Shown: positions 1 through 7,980 of the stretch, piece after piece
How positions within the stretch are numbered: position 1 is the stretch's first letter
How the letters are laid out: each line of letters starts with the position of its first letter
DNA from: JACKFB01 sp041389525
GTDB lineage: Bacteria; Myxococcota_A; UBA9042; PHBI01; JACKFB01
Assembly (NCBI GenBank): GCA_041389525.1
Contig: JAWKRR010000003.1
Span: forward strand, 258,247 to 322,246
Direction: 5' to 3'
DNA length: 64,000 nucleotides
The notes under the pieces: generated by a model
Seen by the model: the letters and a program-made list of their open reading frames with translations, nothing else
Told to the model about the DNA's origin: nothing
Databases searched by the model: none
Translations under genes and position numbers: made by a program

Positions 1-59
1 TAGTTCTGGGCCGGGTCCACCGCGACCAGCCCTCCCAAGTCTTTCACCAGGACACTCCG

Positions 60-2576
60 GTGAGCGTTTCCCCCACAGCGATCATCATCGACGACAAGGA
101 CATCCTCCTCGTCGAGCCGGCCGCCGCCAAGGAGACCTCGGCCGCCTGTCCGCCGCCCTTGCGGCTCGTCGGACCCGACGAAGGCCTCCACGGGCCGCCC
201 GGCCCACCGCCGCTGCCTGGAGCGCTCCCGCCGCCCGTCCCCGGCTCCGCGCCGCCGCCCGTCCCCGGTGCCGCCGTGGCGCCCGCGATCCCGGTCGCCA
301 GCGCGCCCCCCCTGTCACTCGTGCCAGCCAAAGCCCCCGAACCCGCACTCGAGCCCGAACCCGCACCCGAGGTCCGCACCTCCCCCCTCGCCCTCCCCGC
401 GACCTCCGACGCGCAGTCGGTCGTCGGCGCATCCCTCGTAGCCGCCCTGCAGCACGCCCCACAGCCCAGCGAGATCCTGCGCCGCGACGGCGTCGTCACC
501 TACGTCAACCCGGCCTACCTTCAGGCCACCGCCCTCTCCTTTCACGAGGCCGTCGGCGGCCCGGTGCGGGGACTGGTCGACCGCCCCGGCGACATCGTCC
601 ACGGCCGCGCCCAGCGCTGGCAGTGGCTGCTGGAAGGCCGCTCCTGGCGCGGCCCCCTCGACGTCGTGCGCTCCGACGGCTCGGTCTGGCGTACCCGCGC
701 CGCGGTCTCGCCCCTCCTCGACGACGCCGGCCGCGTCACGGGCTTCCTCTGCCAGCGCTCCGAGCTCCCCGAGACCTCGCTGCGCCCCTCGATGATCGTC
801 CAATCCAGCAACCCCGACGGGCAGATCCTCGCGGCGGCGACGGGCGATGAGGGCGTGTGGGACTGGGACATCCGCGCGAACATGGTGACGCTCTCACCCG
901 CGCTGGCCTCGGCAAATGGCTACGACGCCGTCGAGACCCGCATCGACCGCGAGACCTTCCTCGGGCTGGTGCACGCTGACGATCTCGAGCCGCTGCGCCA
1001 CCAGATCCGCGCGCACTTCGACGGCACCACCTCGATGTTCGCGGCCGAGCTGCGCGTCCGGCGCCCCGATGGCACCTACCGCTGGGTGCTGTGGCGGGGA
1101 GCAGCCGAGGTCGACGTCGCCGGCCTGCCGCGCCGCATGGCCGCCACCCAGACCGACGCCGCGCCGTGGAAAGAGGGCCAGGATCACCTCTACCGCGCCG
1201 CCTTCCACGACGATCTCACGGGCCTGGCCAACCGCGCGCTCTTCCTCAGCCGCCTCGAGCAGGCGCACCAGCGCTCGCGCAAGGCGGACGCGCCCACCTT
1301 CGCGCTGCTCTTCCTCGACGCCGACCGCTTCAAGCTGGTCAACGACAGCCTCGGCCACGACGTGGGCGATCAGCTGCTCATCGGGATGGCGCGCCGCCTC
1401 GAGGCCTGCACTCGCCCCGGCGACACGGTCGCGCGCCTCGGCGGCGACGAGTTCGCCGTGTTGGTCACCGATATCCACGAGACCAGCGTGGCGACGACCC
1501 TGGCCGACCGCGTGCTCAGCGCCTTCTCCGAGCCCCTCGTCATCCGCGGCCACGAGATCTACAACAACGTCAGCGTCGGCATCGCCTTCTGCGCCGCGTC
1601 ACACCGCTCGGGCCACGAGGTCATGCGCGACGCCGACACCGCGATGTACCGCGCCAAGACCGGCGGTGGCAGCCGCTACTCGGTCTTCGACGAGCACATG
1701 CGCTCGGAGTTGGTGCACCAGGTGCGCACGGAGACCGCCCTGCGCCGCGCCCTGGAGCGCGACGAGTTCCGCGTCTACTACCAGCCCATCGTCAACCTGC
1801 GCACGGGGCGCCTGACCGGCTTCGAGGCCCTGGTCCGCTGGGAGCGTGACGGCGTGGTCACCAGCCCCAGCGACTTCATCCCGATCGCCGAAGAGTCAGG
1901 CCTCATCGTCCCCATCGGCTACTGGGTGCTGCGCGCCGCCTGCCGCCAAGTGCGCATCTGGCAGCAGCGCTATGGCGTGCCCGAGGACGTCACGATCTCG
2001 GTCAACCTCTCGGCGCGACAGTTCAGCCAGCCCAACCTCATCAGCCAGATCGACCGCATCTTGGCCGAGACCCGGGTCAAGCCCGAGTCCATTCGCCTCG
2101 AGCTCACCGAGAGCGCGGTTATGCGCGACCCGATCTCGGCCGCCGAGATGCTGCGTCAGCTGCGCCAGCGCGGCCTGCGCATCTCCATGGACGACTTCGG
2201 GACGGGCTACTCGTCGCTGAGCAACCTCCACTCGCTGCCCTTCGACGTGCTGAAGGTGGACCGCTCCTTCGTCGAGGGCATCGGCGGGCAGACCAACAAC
2301 TCGGTGCTCGGCGCCATCGTCAGCCTCGCGGAGGGCCTGGGCATGGAGGTCGTCGCCGAGGGTGTGGAGACCGTCGAGCAGCTCATGACGCTGCGTGAGC
2401 TGCAGTGCGGCTACGGCCAGGGCTACGGATTCGCCAAGCCGATGGAGCCTGAGCAGGTGGTCTCCCGCCTGCTCGGCCCCAACGACTGGATGGCGTCCGA
2501 GGAGTTCCGCGCGGTCATGGCCATGCGCAGCAGCCCGCCACGCCGCCCGCAGATCGTGCACAGCGTGGCGAGCTGA
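60..2576 (+). CDS. PAS-PAS-GGDEF-EAL c-di-GMP signalling protein
   Basis: Probable bifunctional cyclic-di-GMP synthase/phosphodiesterase, 838 aa with a GTG start. Residues about 30-115 are a Pro/Ala-rich linker with no transmembrane segment. Two PAS-like sensor regions follow (about 120-240 and 255-370), the second with the usual PAC ending RRPDGTYRWV. The GGDEF domain keeps GGDEF intact at about 461-465 with an RPGD inhibitory site exactly five residues upstream, so product inhibition is expected. The EAL domain (about 560-810) keeps FEALVRWE (EAL 589-591), DDFGTGYSSL and EGVET, so both activities look possible. The substrates (GTP, c-di-GMP) come from family knowledge; the sensed ligand cannot be read. 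It appears cytoplasmic because no signal peptide or membrane helix is seen. It ends only 23 nt from the convergent DUF4476 gene. The 59 nt upstream hold nothing recognisable. Confidence 0.93.
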   Translation: MSVSPTAIIIDDKDILLVEPAAAKETSAACPPPLRLVGPDEGLHGPPGPPPLPGALPPPVPGSAPPPVPGAAVAPAIPVASAPPLSLVPAKAPEPALEPEPAPEVRTSPLALPATSDAQSVVGASLVAALQHAPQPSEILRRDGVVTYVNPAYLQATALSFHEAVGGPVRGLVDRPGDIVHGRAQRWQWLLEGRSWRGPLDVVRSDGSVWRTRAAVSPLLDDAGRVTGFLCQRSELPETSLRPSMIVQSSNPDGQILAAATGDEGVWDWDIRANMVTLSPALASANGYDAVETRIDRETFLGLVHADDLEPLRHQIRAHFDGTTSMFAAELRVRRPDGTYRWVLWRGAAEVDVAGLPRRMAATQTDAAPWKEGQDHLYRAAFHDDLTGLANRALFLSRLEQAHQRSRKADAPTFALLFLDADRFKLVNDSLGHDVGDQLLIGMARRLEACTRPGDTVARLGGDEFAVLVTDIHETSVATTLADRVLSAFSEPLVIRGHEIYNNVSVGIAFCAASHRSGHEVMRDADTAMYRAKTGGGSRYSVFDEHMRSELVHQVRTETALRRALERDEFRVYYQPIVNLRTGRLTGFEALVRWERDGVVTSPSDFIPIAEESGLIVPIGYWVLRAACRQVRIWQQRYGVPEDVTISVNLSARQFSQPNLISQIDRILAETRVKPESIRLELTESAVMRDPISAAEMLRQLRQRGLRISMDDFGTGYSSLSNLHSLPFDVLKVDRSFVEGIGGQTNNSVLGAIVSLAEGLGMEVVAEGVETVEQLMTLRELQCGYGQGYGFAKPMEPEQVVSRLLGPNDWMASEEFRAVMAMRSSPPRRPQIVHSVAS

Positions 2577-2599
2577 GCGCCGCGGCGGCTAGGAAACAG

Positions 2600-3754
2600 C
2601 TAGGGATTTACGGGGCCGCAGACGCCGCCGGTGCGGGTGCGCAGCGCGTCGCGGTCGCTGTCCCAGGTCAGCAGCTCGACCATGCGCAAGAAGGCGTTGG
2701 GCTCGATGATGCGCTTGCACATCAGCGCGCCGGCCTCGACCTGCCCTGAGCTGAACGCGAACACCTTCATCATCGCGACAGCCTGCCCGGTCGTGAACCA
2801 GGGGTTGGTGCGCATGACGTCGCGCAGGTAGTTGAGCTGAGTCTCCTCGAAGGCCTGCTTCTTGACCGTCTTCACCAGTGCCTGGAAGTCCGCGTCGCCC
2901 ATCGCCTCGACCACGGGGGCCGGCGGCGGCGGCGGGTGATGCGCGGGGGCCTGGACGACGACGATGTGCTGCGGCAGCGGGTCCGCGTGCACCACGATCT
3001 GCGGGCGCGGGCGCACGTGCGAGTGCTTCGGTCCCTGGTCACCGCCCTTGCCGAAGTCCCGGAGCTCGGCCTGGAGCACCATCAGGGTGCGCGTCAGATC
3101 TCGGGCCTCTCCCGAGAGCTGCGCCGCCTGAATCTGCCGCGGCGGCGGCATCTTCTTGCGGGTGATCTTCACCAGCGTGTCCGTCACCTCGTCGAGGTGC
3201 TGCAGCGTGTCGTCGATGTCCCGGCGGACGTCGTCGCGGGTGCGCTCGACCGGCGCGGGGCCGGCGACGAAGACCAAGCCGATCGTGGACTCACCCCCGG
3301 GACCGTGGGGCCGGTCCACCCGCCACCACCCCATCGCCGCGCCGCAGTGATGGGCCTGGGCGTAGCGGGCGCGGATCTCGTAGACGCCCGGCGCGTCAGG
3401 GATGCTGAGCGTGAAGTTGGCGCGCTGCCACCCGCCGCTCTGGCCCCCGCCGTTGTAAATGCACGCTTGCGCGCGGTCCTCGCCGGCGACGCCGACGATG
3501 ATCTGGTTGATCGAGCCGCCACAGCCCGGGCAGTGGTGCACGAAGTCGAGCTGACCGCTGATCTGGCCGCCACGCTCGAGGTTGAGGACGTTGCCCTCCC
3601 CTTGCAGCGCCAATCCGCGCACGGTGAAGCGGCCCTGCTCGGTGAAGGGATCGTGGAGGGTGATGCTGGCAGAGCCGGGTTTGGCGAGGGCTGGGGTGGC
3701 CAGCGCGAGGACGGATAAGGCGGCGAACACGGCGAGACGCGTCGATGCGGACAT
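2600..3754 (-). CDS. Secreted DUF4476-domain protein
   Basis: Hypothetical exported protein, 384 aa from the ATG at 3754. That start is chosen because the next residues (MSASTRLAVFAALSVLALA) form a signal peptide ending at ALA before KPGS; the open frame extends further upstream but without signal-like sequence. The N-terminal half holds a beta-rich segment with a CPGCGG pair and scattered Cys. A Pro/His-rich linker (about 240-275) follows. The C-terminal 85 residues match the DUF4476 pattern (alternating short helices, MMKVFAFSSGQ, LLTWDSDRDAL), a domain frequent in myxobacterial secreted proteins with no assigned function. The ribosome-binding site is poor (only GGGG before the start) and the leader is almost pure C tracts. 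Function is unknown; a periplasmic or surface location is inferred. Confidence 0.78.
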   Translation of the reverse strand: MSASTRLAVFAALSVLALATPALAKPGSASITLHDPFTEQGRFTVRGLALQGEGNVLNLERGGQISGQLDFVHHCPGCGGSINQIIVGVAGEDRAQACIYNGGGQSGGWQRANFTLSIPDAPGVYEIRARYAQAHHCGAAMGWWRVDRPHGPGGESTIGLVFVAGPAPVERTRDDVRRDIDDTLQHLDEVTDTLVKITRKKMPPPRQIQAAQLSGEARDLTRTLMVLQAELRDFGKGGDQGPKHSHVRPRPQIVVHADPLPQHIVVVQAPAHHPPPPPAPVVEAMGDADFQALVKTVKKQAFEETQLNYLRDVMRTNPWFTTGQAVAMMKVFAFSSGQVEAGALMCKRIIEPNAFLRMVELLTWDSDRDALRTRTGGVCGPVNP

Positions 3755-3763
3755 TTGTGCCCC

Positions 3764-3796
3764 GGGGGGGGTTTGGGGGGGGGGGCCACTGGGGGG
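3764..3796. repeat. Clustered G homopolymers (G8, G11, G6)
   Basis: On the plus strand this stretch reads G8, TTT, G11, CCACT, G6. It lies 10-42 nt upstream of the DUF4476 start codon, so the transcript leader would carry C6, C11 and C8 runs just before the start. Runs this long are rare elsewhere in the window. They could form a G-quadruplex on the non-transcribed strand or vary in length by slippage. Length errors from sequencing are also common in such runs. Confidence 0.8.
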
Positions 3797-3870
3797 ACCG
3801 ACGGCGAGGGCGCACGGATATTCGACGACCGCGCACACGGCGGCAGCCGGGACACGGCGTCGGTCACTCT

Positions 3871-4740
3871 CTATGTGTCGAGGATCGACCGCATGGTACC
3901 GCCAAGCACCCAATCCCGCTCGGATTCATTGAGGGGCATGCGCTCGATCCAGCCGAGAATGTGACCGTAGTCATAGGAGTGATCGGCGTCGGCAAATCCG
4001 TAGGGGCTGTCGGTGCCGTAGATGCAGCGCCGGGGGCCCAGCGCGGCGACGGCGGCCCTGGCGAGGCGCTCGTCGATGTAGGGGCTCGAGAGATCCACGT
4101 GCACCCGCGGGTGGCCCTGAGCGATGCGCCAGAGGTCGCCGTAGAAGGGAAAGCCGGCGTGGGCGCAGATGATGTTCAGCCGCGGGAAGTCCGTCGCCAT
4201 CGCGCGGACGTCGCCGCGGGCGCCAAAGCCCAGGTGGATCAGCACCGGGAGGCCCAGCTCCTGGGCGCGGGCCAGCACGGGGCCCAGGATCTCGGTCTTG
4301 TAGTCGTGCCAGTGCGGGTGGAGCTTGATGCCGATCATCCCCGGGATGGCGCGCCAGCGCTCCAGGGTGTCGAGCACGTCGGGGTCGCGCGCCGGGTTGA
4401 GGAAGATCCAGCCCCAGAAGCGGTCGGGGTGTGCGGCGACGGCCGCGGCCACCGGGGCGTTGTCGGGCTGCGGGTAGATGCGGATGTCCTGGCCGCTGAG
4501 GCGCAGATTGCCGTCGCGGGTCATCAGCGCGCGGTGGACGAGGTGCGCCAGCGGGCGCGTGGGGCGGTGGCACATCGCGTGGCGCACCAGCGTGAGCAGG
4601 CCTTTGGGCGTCTCGGGGATCGGGTCGTTCATCGCGGGGATGAGCGCCACGCGGTCGACGCCCGCCGCGTCCATCTTGGCGAGCATCGGCCCCAGATCCA
4701 GCATCCGCGGGTCCAGGTGCGCGTGGGCGTCGATGATCAC
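3871..4740 (-). CDS. Amidohydrolase (amidohydrolase-2 family, TIM barrel)
   Basis: Metal-dependent hydrolase of 289 aa. The GTG start at 4740 is chosen because it immediately precedes IIDAHAHLD, the usual first beta strand with the HxH metal ligands, and overlaps the stop of the upstream peptidase gene by 4 nt (GTGA). Further expected metal or catalytic elements are KLHPHWHDY (about 145), the HLGFGARG and CAHAGFP strands, and GTDSPYG near the C-terminus. This set is typical of the amidohydrolase-2 group that includes ACMSD-like decarboxylases and lactonases. The substrate cannot be told. Coupling to an M20 peptidase suggests successive hydrolysis of an acylated or N-substituted small molecule, which is inference. 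The protein looks cytoplasmic. The 116 nt before the DUF4476 start carry the G tracts. Confidence 0.85.
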   Translation of the reverse strand: MIIDAHAHLDPRMLDLGPMLAKMDAAGVDRVALIPAMNDPIPETPKGLLTLVRHAMCHRPTRPLAHLVHRALMTRDGNLRLSGQDIRIYPQPDNAPVAAAVAAHPDRFWGWIFLNPARDPDVLDTLERWRAIPGMIGIKLHPHWHDYKTEILGPVLARAQELGLPVLIHLGFGARGDVRAMATDFPRLNIICAHAGFPFYGDLWRIAQGHPRVHVDLSSPYIDERLARAAVAALGPRRCIYGTDSPYGFADADHSYDYGHILGWIERMPLNESERDWVLGGTMRSILDT

Positions 4741-6092
4741 CGCGCGCTCACGGCGGCGAAGCGGGTGACGACCTCGGCCAGGACCTCGGTGCCCCAGCGC
4801 AGACCGTCCACCGGGATGCGCTCGTCGTGGCCGTGAAAGAGGTCGGCGAAGCGCATTCCCTGCGGCATCTTGACCGGCGCGAACCCGTACCAGCGTGCTC
4901 CCAGCTGGGTAAATGCCTTGGCGTCGGTGAACCCGGGCAGCAGGTACGGGACGATGGCCGCGCCCGGCTCGCGCTCGCGCAGCACCTCGTGGATCGTGTC
5001 CCAGAGGCCCGACTCGCGGGGCTCGGTGACCACCGGCGGCAGCTCGCGCATGACCTCGAGCTCGACCTCGGGCCCCAGCACGGCGCGCAGCTCGGCGAGG
5101 AAATCCTCGGTCGTCTGCCCCGGGAGCGTGCGGCCGTCGATCTGCACCTCGGCCACGCCGGGGATGACGTTGGTCTTGTCGCCCGCGCGCAGCACGGTGG
5201 GCGACGCGGTGTTGCCGAGCATCGCGGCGAGCCCGCGCGCCACCGAACGGTCGGGCAGCCGATTGAGCACCACCGACGCCAGTGTCGGCGAGAGCAGGCG
5301 CTTGATGATCGGGCGCGCGAGCGCAGGCTGCTCCTTGGCGATCGCGTCGATGAAGTCTTTGACCACCGCGGTCATGCGGCGCGGCAGCCCGCGCTCGCCC
5401 AGGCGGGCGACGGCCTCGGCGAGCTTGATGACCGCCGAGTCCTCGCGCGGCATCGACCCGTGGCCGGGCTCGCCGCGAAAGCGCGCGCGGACCCAGCAGA
5501 CGCCCTTCTCGGCGATCTGCACCGTGAAGAAGGGCCGCGAGCCGATAAAGATGTTGAAGCCGCCGCCCTCGCCGATCGCGAACTCGGCGCGCACGAGCTC
5601 CGGGTGATGCTCGCACAGCCACAGCGAGCCTTGCTGGCAGCCGGCCTCCTCGTCGGCGACGCCGGCGAAGATCAGGTCGCGCTCGAGCTGCACCCCGTCG
5701 CGGGCCAGCCGGCAGATCAGCGCCACGCTCATCGCCGCCATGTTCTTCATGTCGATGGCGCCGCGTCCCCACACGCACCCGTCAGCGATCTCGCCGGAGA
5801 AGGGCGGGTGCCGCCAGCGCGAGGCGTCGGCCTCGACCACGTCGAGGTGCGCGGTCAGCAGCAGCGGCTCCTTCGCGCCAGTCCCCTTGAGTCGCGCGAC
5901 CACGTTCGACCGCCCCGGCGCGCTCTCCAGCACGACGGGAGAGAGCCCCGCAGCGCGCAGCTCGTCAGCCAGCAGGTCGGCCGCGGGCCGCTCGTTGCCC
6001 GGCGGGTTGGTGGTGTCGATCTGGATCAGGCGCTGGCAGAGATCGAGCGCGTGGTCGCAGAGTTCAGCGTCCGCGCGGAAGGGGGTCGGCAT
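4737..6092 (-). CDS. M20 family zinc peptidase/deacylase
   Basis: Member of the ArgE/DapE/CPG2/aminoacylase-1 family, 451 aa from the ATG at 6092 (MPTPFRADAEL). The open frame upstream is not family-like. Visible motifs in order: DTTNPPGNE near residue 28, LLTAHLDVVEAD (first metal His), GRGAIDMKNM (bridging Asp), GVADEEAG (catalytic Glu followed by a metal Glu), GEGGGFN, and a C-terminal FHGHDERIP metal His. The lid/dimerisation domain lies between. The family hydrolyses amide bonds of N-acyl amino acids, dipeptides or related compounds with a dinuclear zinc centre in the cytosol; the exact substrate is unknown. Its last codons overlap the GTG start of the amidohydrolase, so both are probably made together. 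Confidence 0.9.
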   Translation of the reverse strand: MPTPFRADAELCDHALDLCQRLIQIDTTNPPGNERPAADLLADELRAAGLSPVVLESAPGRSNVVARLKGTGAKEPLLLTAHLDVVEADASRWRHPPFSGEIADGCVWGRGAIDMKNMAAMSVALICRLARDGVQLERDLIFAGVADEEAGCQQGSLWLCEHHPELVRAEFAIGEGGGFNIFIGSRPFFTVQIAEKGVCWVRARFRGEPGHGSMPREDSAVIKLAEAVARLGERGLPRRMTAVVKDFIDAIAKEQPALARPIIKRLLSPTLASVVLNRLPDRSVARGLAAMLGNTASPTVLRAGDKTNVIPGVAEVQIDGRTLPGQTTEDFLAELRAVLGPEVELEVMRELPPVVTEPRESGLWDTIHEVLREREPGAAIVPYLLPGFTDAKAFTQLGARWYGFAPVKMPQGMRFADLFHGHDERIPVDGLRWGTEVLAEVVTRFAAVSAR

Positions 6093-6245
6093 CGTGGGGC
6101 CTCGTCGCTGGTTGCCGCCTCCCGCTATATCACCGCGCGGCACCCTGCAAACCGCATTCGCGCCCGCATTTGCTACCGCCGCCGTGTGCGCCGCAGCATC
6201 GCGCGCCACTCTCCCGGCCGCGGACCCCCGCCGAGAGACCGGTCA

Positions 6246-6275
6246 TTGACACCCGCGGACCCGGGCGCGGATACT
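6246..6275 (+). promoter_or_regulatory. Putative sigma-70 promoter for the Cys-rich lipoprotein gene
   Basis: A perfect -35 box TTGACA (6246-6251), an 18-nt spacer and a -10-like GATACT (6270-6275) sit in the 295-nt gap between the divergently transcribed M20 peptidase and the lipoprotein gene. The -10 box ends 112 nt before the lipoprotein ATG. No other strong signal was seen in this gap. Confidence 0.5.
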
Positions 6276-6387
6276 GTGCGGACTCCGAATCACCATCCCG
6301 CATCGCGCGGCACCTCTGCAGACCAGCCATGGTCCGTCGAGGCTGCGTTGCCTTGTCCTGTCCCGTTTGGAGCCCACCGGAGGTCCT

Positions 6388-7920
6388 ATGAAGCTCGCGC
6401 ACGTCGTCGCCATCGCATCGCTCCTACTCGGCCCGCTGGCCTGCTCCGACAGCGGGTCCTCGGCTCCCGACAGCCGCGGCACCTTGCGCGCTCCGCTCGT
6501 CTTTCCCGGGCCCGATCACGGCGTGACGATGATCTCCTACGTGGTCGTCGAGGCCGGCGGCACCTGCGCCGACGTCCCCGTGGCCTCCAAGATCGTGCCG
6601 GTGGAGACCGAGATGCTCCCGGCTCACATCGAGGTGGCGACCTCGGGCGGCGACATGCACCCCTTCGGCGACGCGCTCTTCATCCTGCCGCCCGGGGACT
6701 ATCTCGTCTGCGCGACCCCGATGCTGGACCCCGAGACCCCCTCCCCGGATTGCGCGCCCGTCTCTGGGACGGCCACGGTCATCGCCGAGCAAACGACCGA
6801 GATCGTGCTGATCTCGCAGTGCGAAGGTGAGCCGGCTGGCGGCCTCGACGTGGTGGTCGTGCTCAACGATCCGCCGCGCATCGACGACCTCGTCTTCGAG
6901 ACCTCGAAGTTCATCACCATGTGCGAGTTCGAGACGATCACCGTGGTGGCGTCGGACCCCAACGGCGACGCGCTGACCTACTCCTGGGAGATCGTGACGA
7001 ACCCGCCCGGCCAGCAGGGCAGCTTGGTGGGTAGCGGCGCCTCCATCCAGTTCCGCCCCGACCGCGGCGGCATGTACGAGATCCAGGTCACCGTCGACGA
7101 CGGCCACGATCGCACCGCCAAGCTCACCTTCCCGGTCCACGTCTCGCCCGGCCCCTGCTGCCAGGGCGCGTGCGGCGGCCAGTCCGCCGGTGACTGCTAC
7201 TGCGACGACGAGTGCTTCGGCTTCGGCGACTGCTGCAGCGACGTGTGCGACTTCTGCTCATCGGAAGCCCCGGGCGAGTGCGGGTCCTGCACCCCCGACT
7301 GCCTCGGCAAAGACTGCGGTGACGACGGCTGCGGCGGAAGCTGCGGCGGCTGCGGCGCGGCGGAGACGTGCAGCCTCGACGGGCTCTGCGAGTGCGTGCC
7401 GCAGTGTTCCGGGCTCGAGTGCGGCGACGACGGCTGCGGCGGTGTGTGCGGCGTGTGCGAGGCCGGTTCCTCCTGCGACGCCAACGGCCAGTGCCTCGTC
7501 AACGGCATCTTCGACGGCTTCTACGAGGGCGACATCTTCGGCAGCGTGAGCGCGCCGAGCCTGGGGCTCGTCGTGGCCTGCAACGGCCCGATGTTCGCCG
7601 ACGTCGACCACCTCGCGACGCCCGAGGTCAGCATGCAAGCGGACTGCATCACCACGACACCCATCCCGCTGCCCGGCGTGACCGACAACACGATCACGGT
7701 CCTCTTCACCGGTGACGTCATCGGCGACCAAGGCATGGGGGACATCTTCGTGCCGCTGCTGTCGCCCGCGTCGGTCGGCACCTGGACCGGCAGCTTCAGC
7801 GGGCCGCAGCCGGCGGGCCCCTTCGACCTGGACGGGGCGTTCTCGGGCAGCGCCGACCTCAGCAGCGTCGGGTTCCCCATCATCATCGACTTCAACGGGA
7901 CCCTGCTCGTCATCCAGTAG
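6388..7920 (+). CDS. Cys-rich surface lipoprotein with somatomedin-B-like and CGDDGCGG modules
   Basis: Lipoprotein of 510 aa, function unknown. The ATG at 6388 is chosen because GGAGG lies 5 nt upstream and a lipoprotein signal follows directly with Cys19 in LGPLAC. Residues about 150-250 form a beta-sandwich-like domain of PKD/cadherin type (SDPNGDALTYSWEIV, then YEIQVTVDDGHD). Residues 257-290 hold ten cysteines. Eight of them (258, 262, 270, 272, 276, 282, 283, 290) have exactly the spacing of the animal somatomedin-B knot, with CYCDDEC and DCCSD. Next come two Cys modules with CGDDGCGG (about 305-370), then a Cys-poor beta-rich C-terminal domain of about 140 residues. It is probably exposed on the outer membrane. 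The same CGDDGCGG module occurs in the last gene of the window. Confidence 0.85.
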   Translation: MKLAHVVAIASLLLGPLACSDSGSSAPDSRGTLRAPLVFPGPDHGVTMISYVVVEAGGTCADVPVASKIVPVETEMLPAHIEVATSGGDMHPFGDALFILPPGDYLVCATPMLDPETPSPDCAPVSGTATVIAEQTTEIVLISQCEGEPAGGLDVVVVLNDPPRIDDLVFETSKFITMCEFETITVVASDPNGDALTYSWEIVTNPPGQQGSLVGSGASIQFRPDRGGMYEIQVTVDDGHDRTAKLTFPVHVSPGPCCQGACGGQSAGDCYCDDECFGFGDCCSDVCDFCSSEAPGECGSCTPDCLGKDCGDDGCGGSCGGCGAAETCSLDGLCECVPQCSGLECGDDGCGGVCGVCEAGSSCDANGQCLVNGIFDGFYEGDIFGSVSAPSLGLVVACNGPMFADVDHLATPEVSMQADCITTTPIPLPGVTDNTITVLFTGDVIGDQGMGDIFVPLLSPASVGTWTGSFSGPQPAGPFDLDGAFSGSADLSSVGFPIIIDFNGTLLVIQ

Positions 7921-7970
7921 GGTCGCCGCCCGCGCAGTAGGGCCGCCGCCTCCCGCGACCCTCGCGGCCC
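7920..7970. terminator. Possible hairpins between convergent genes
   Basis: Between two convergent stops lie GGGTCGC/GCGACCC (7920-7926 with 7955-7961) and GGGCCGC/GCGGCCC (7940-7946 with 7964-7970). The stems overlap, so only one can form at a time. There is no T tract. A bidirectional termination role is plausible but weakly supported. Confidence 0.3.
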
Positions 7971-7980
7971 CGCGCCTCGG

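Noticed and set aside
3745..4836. Long open frame on the plus strand opposite the amidohydrolase and peptidase genes
   Set aside because: It is the antisense shadow of two well-supported minus-strand genes; its translation is Arg/His/Val/Gly-rich with no motif.
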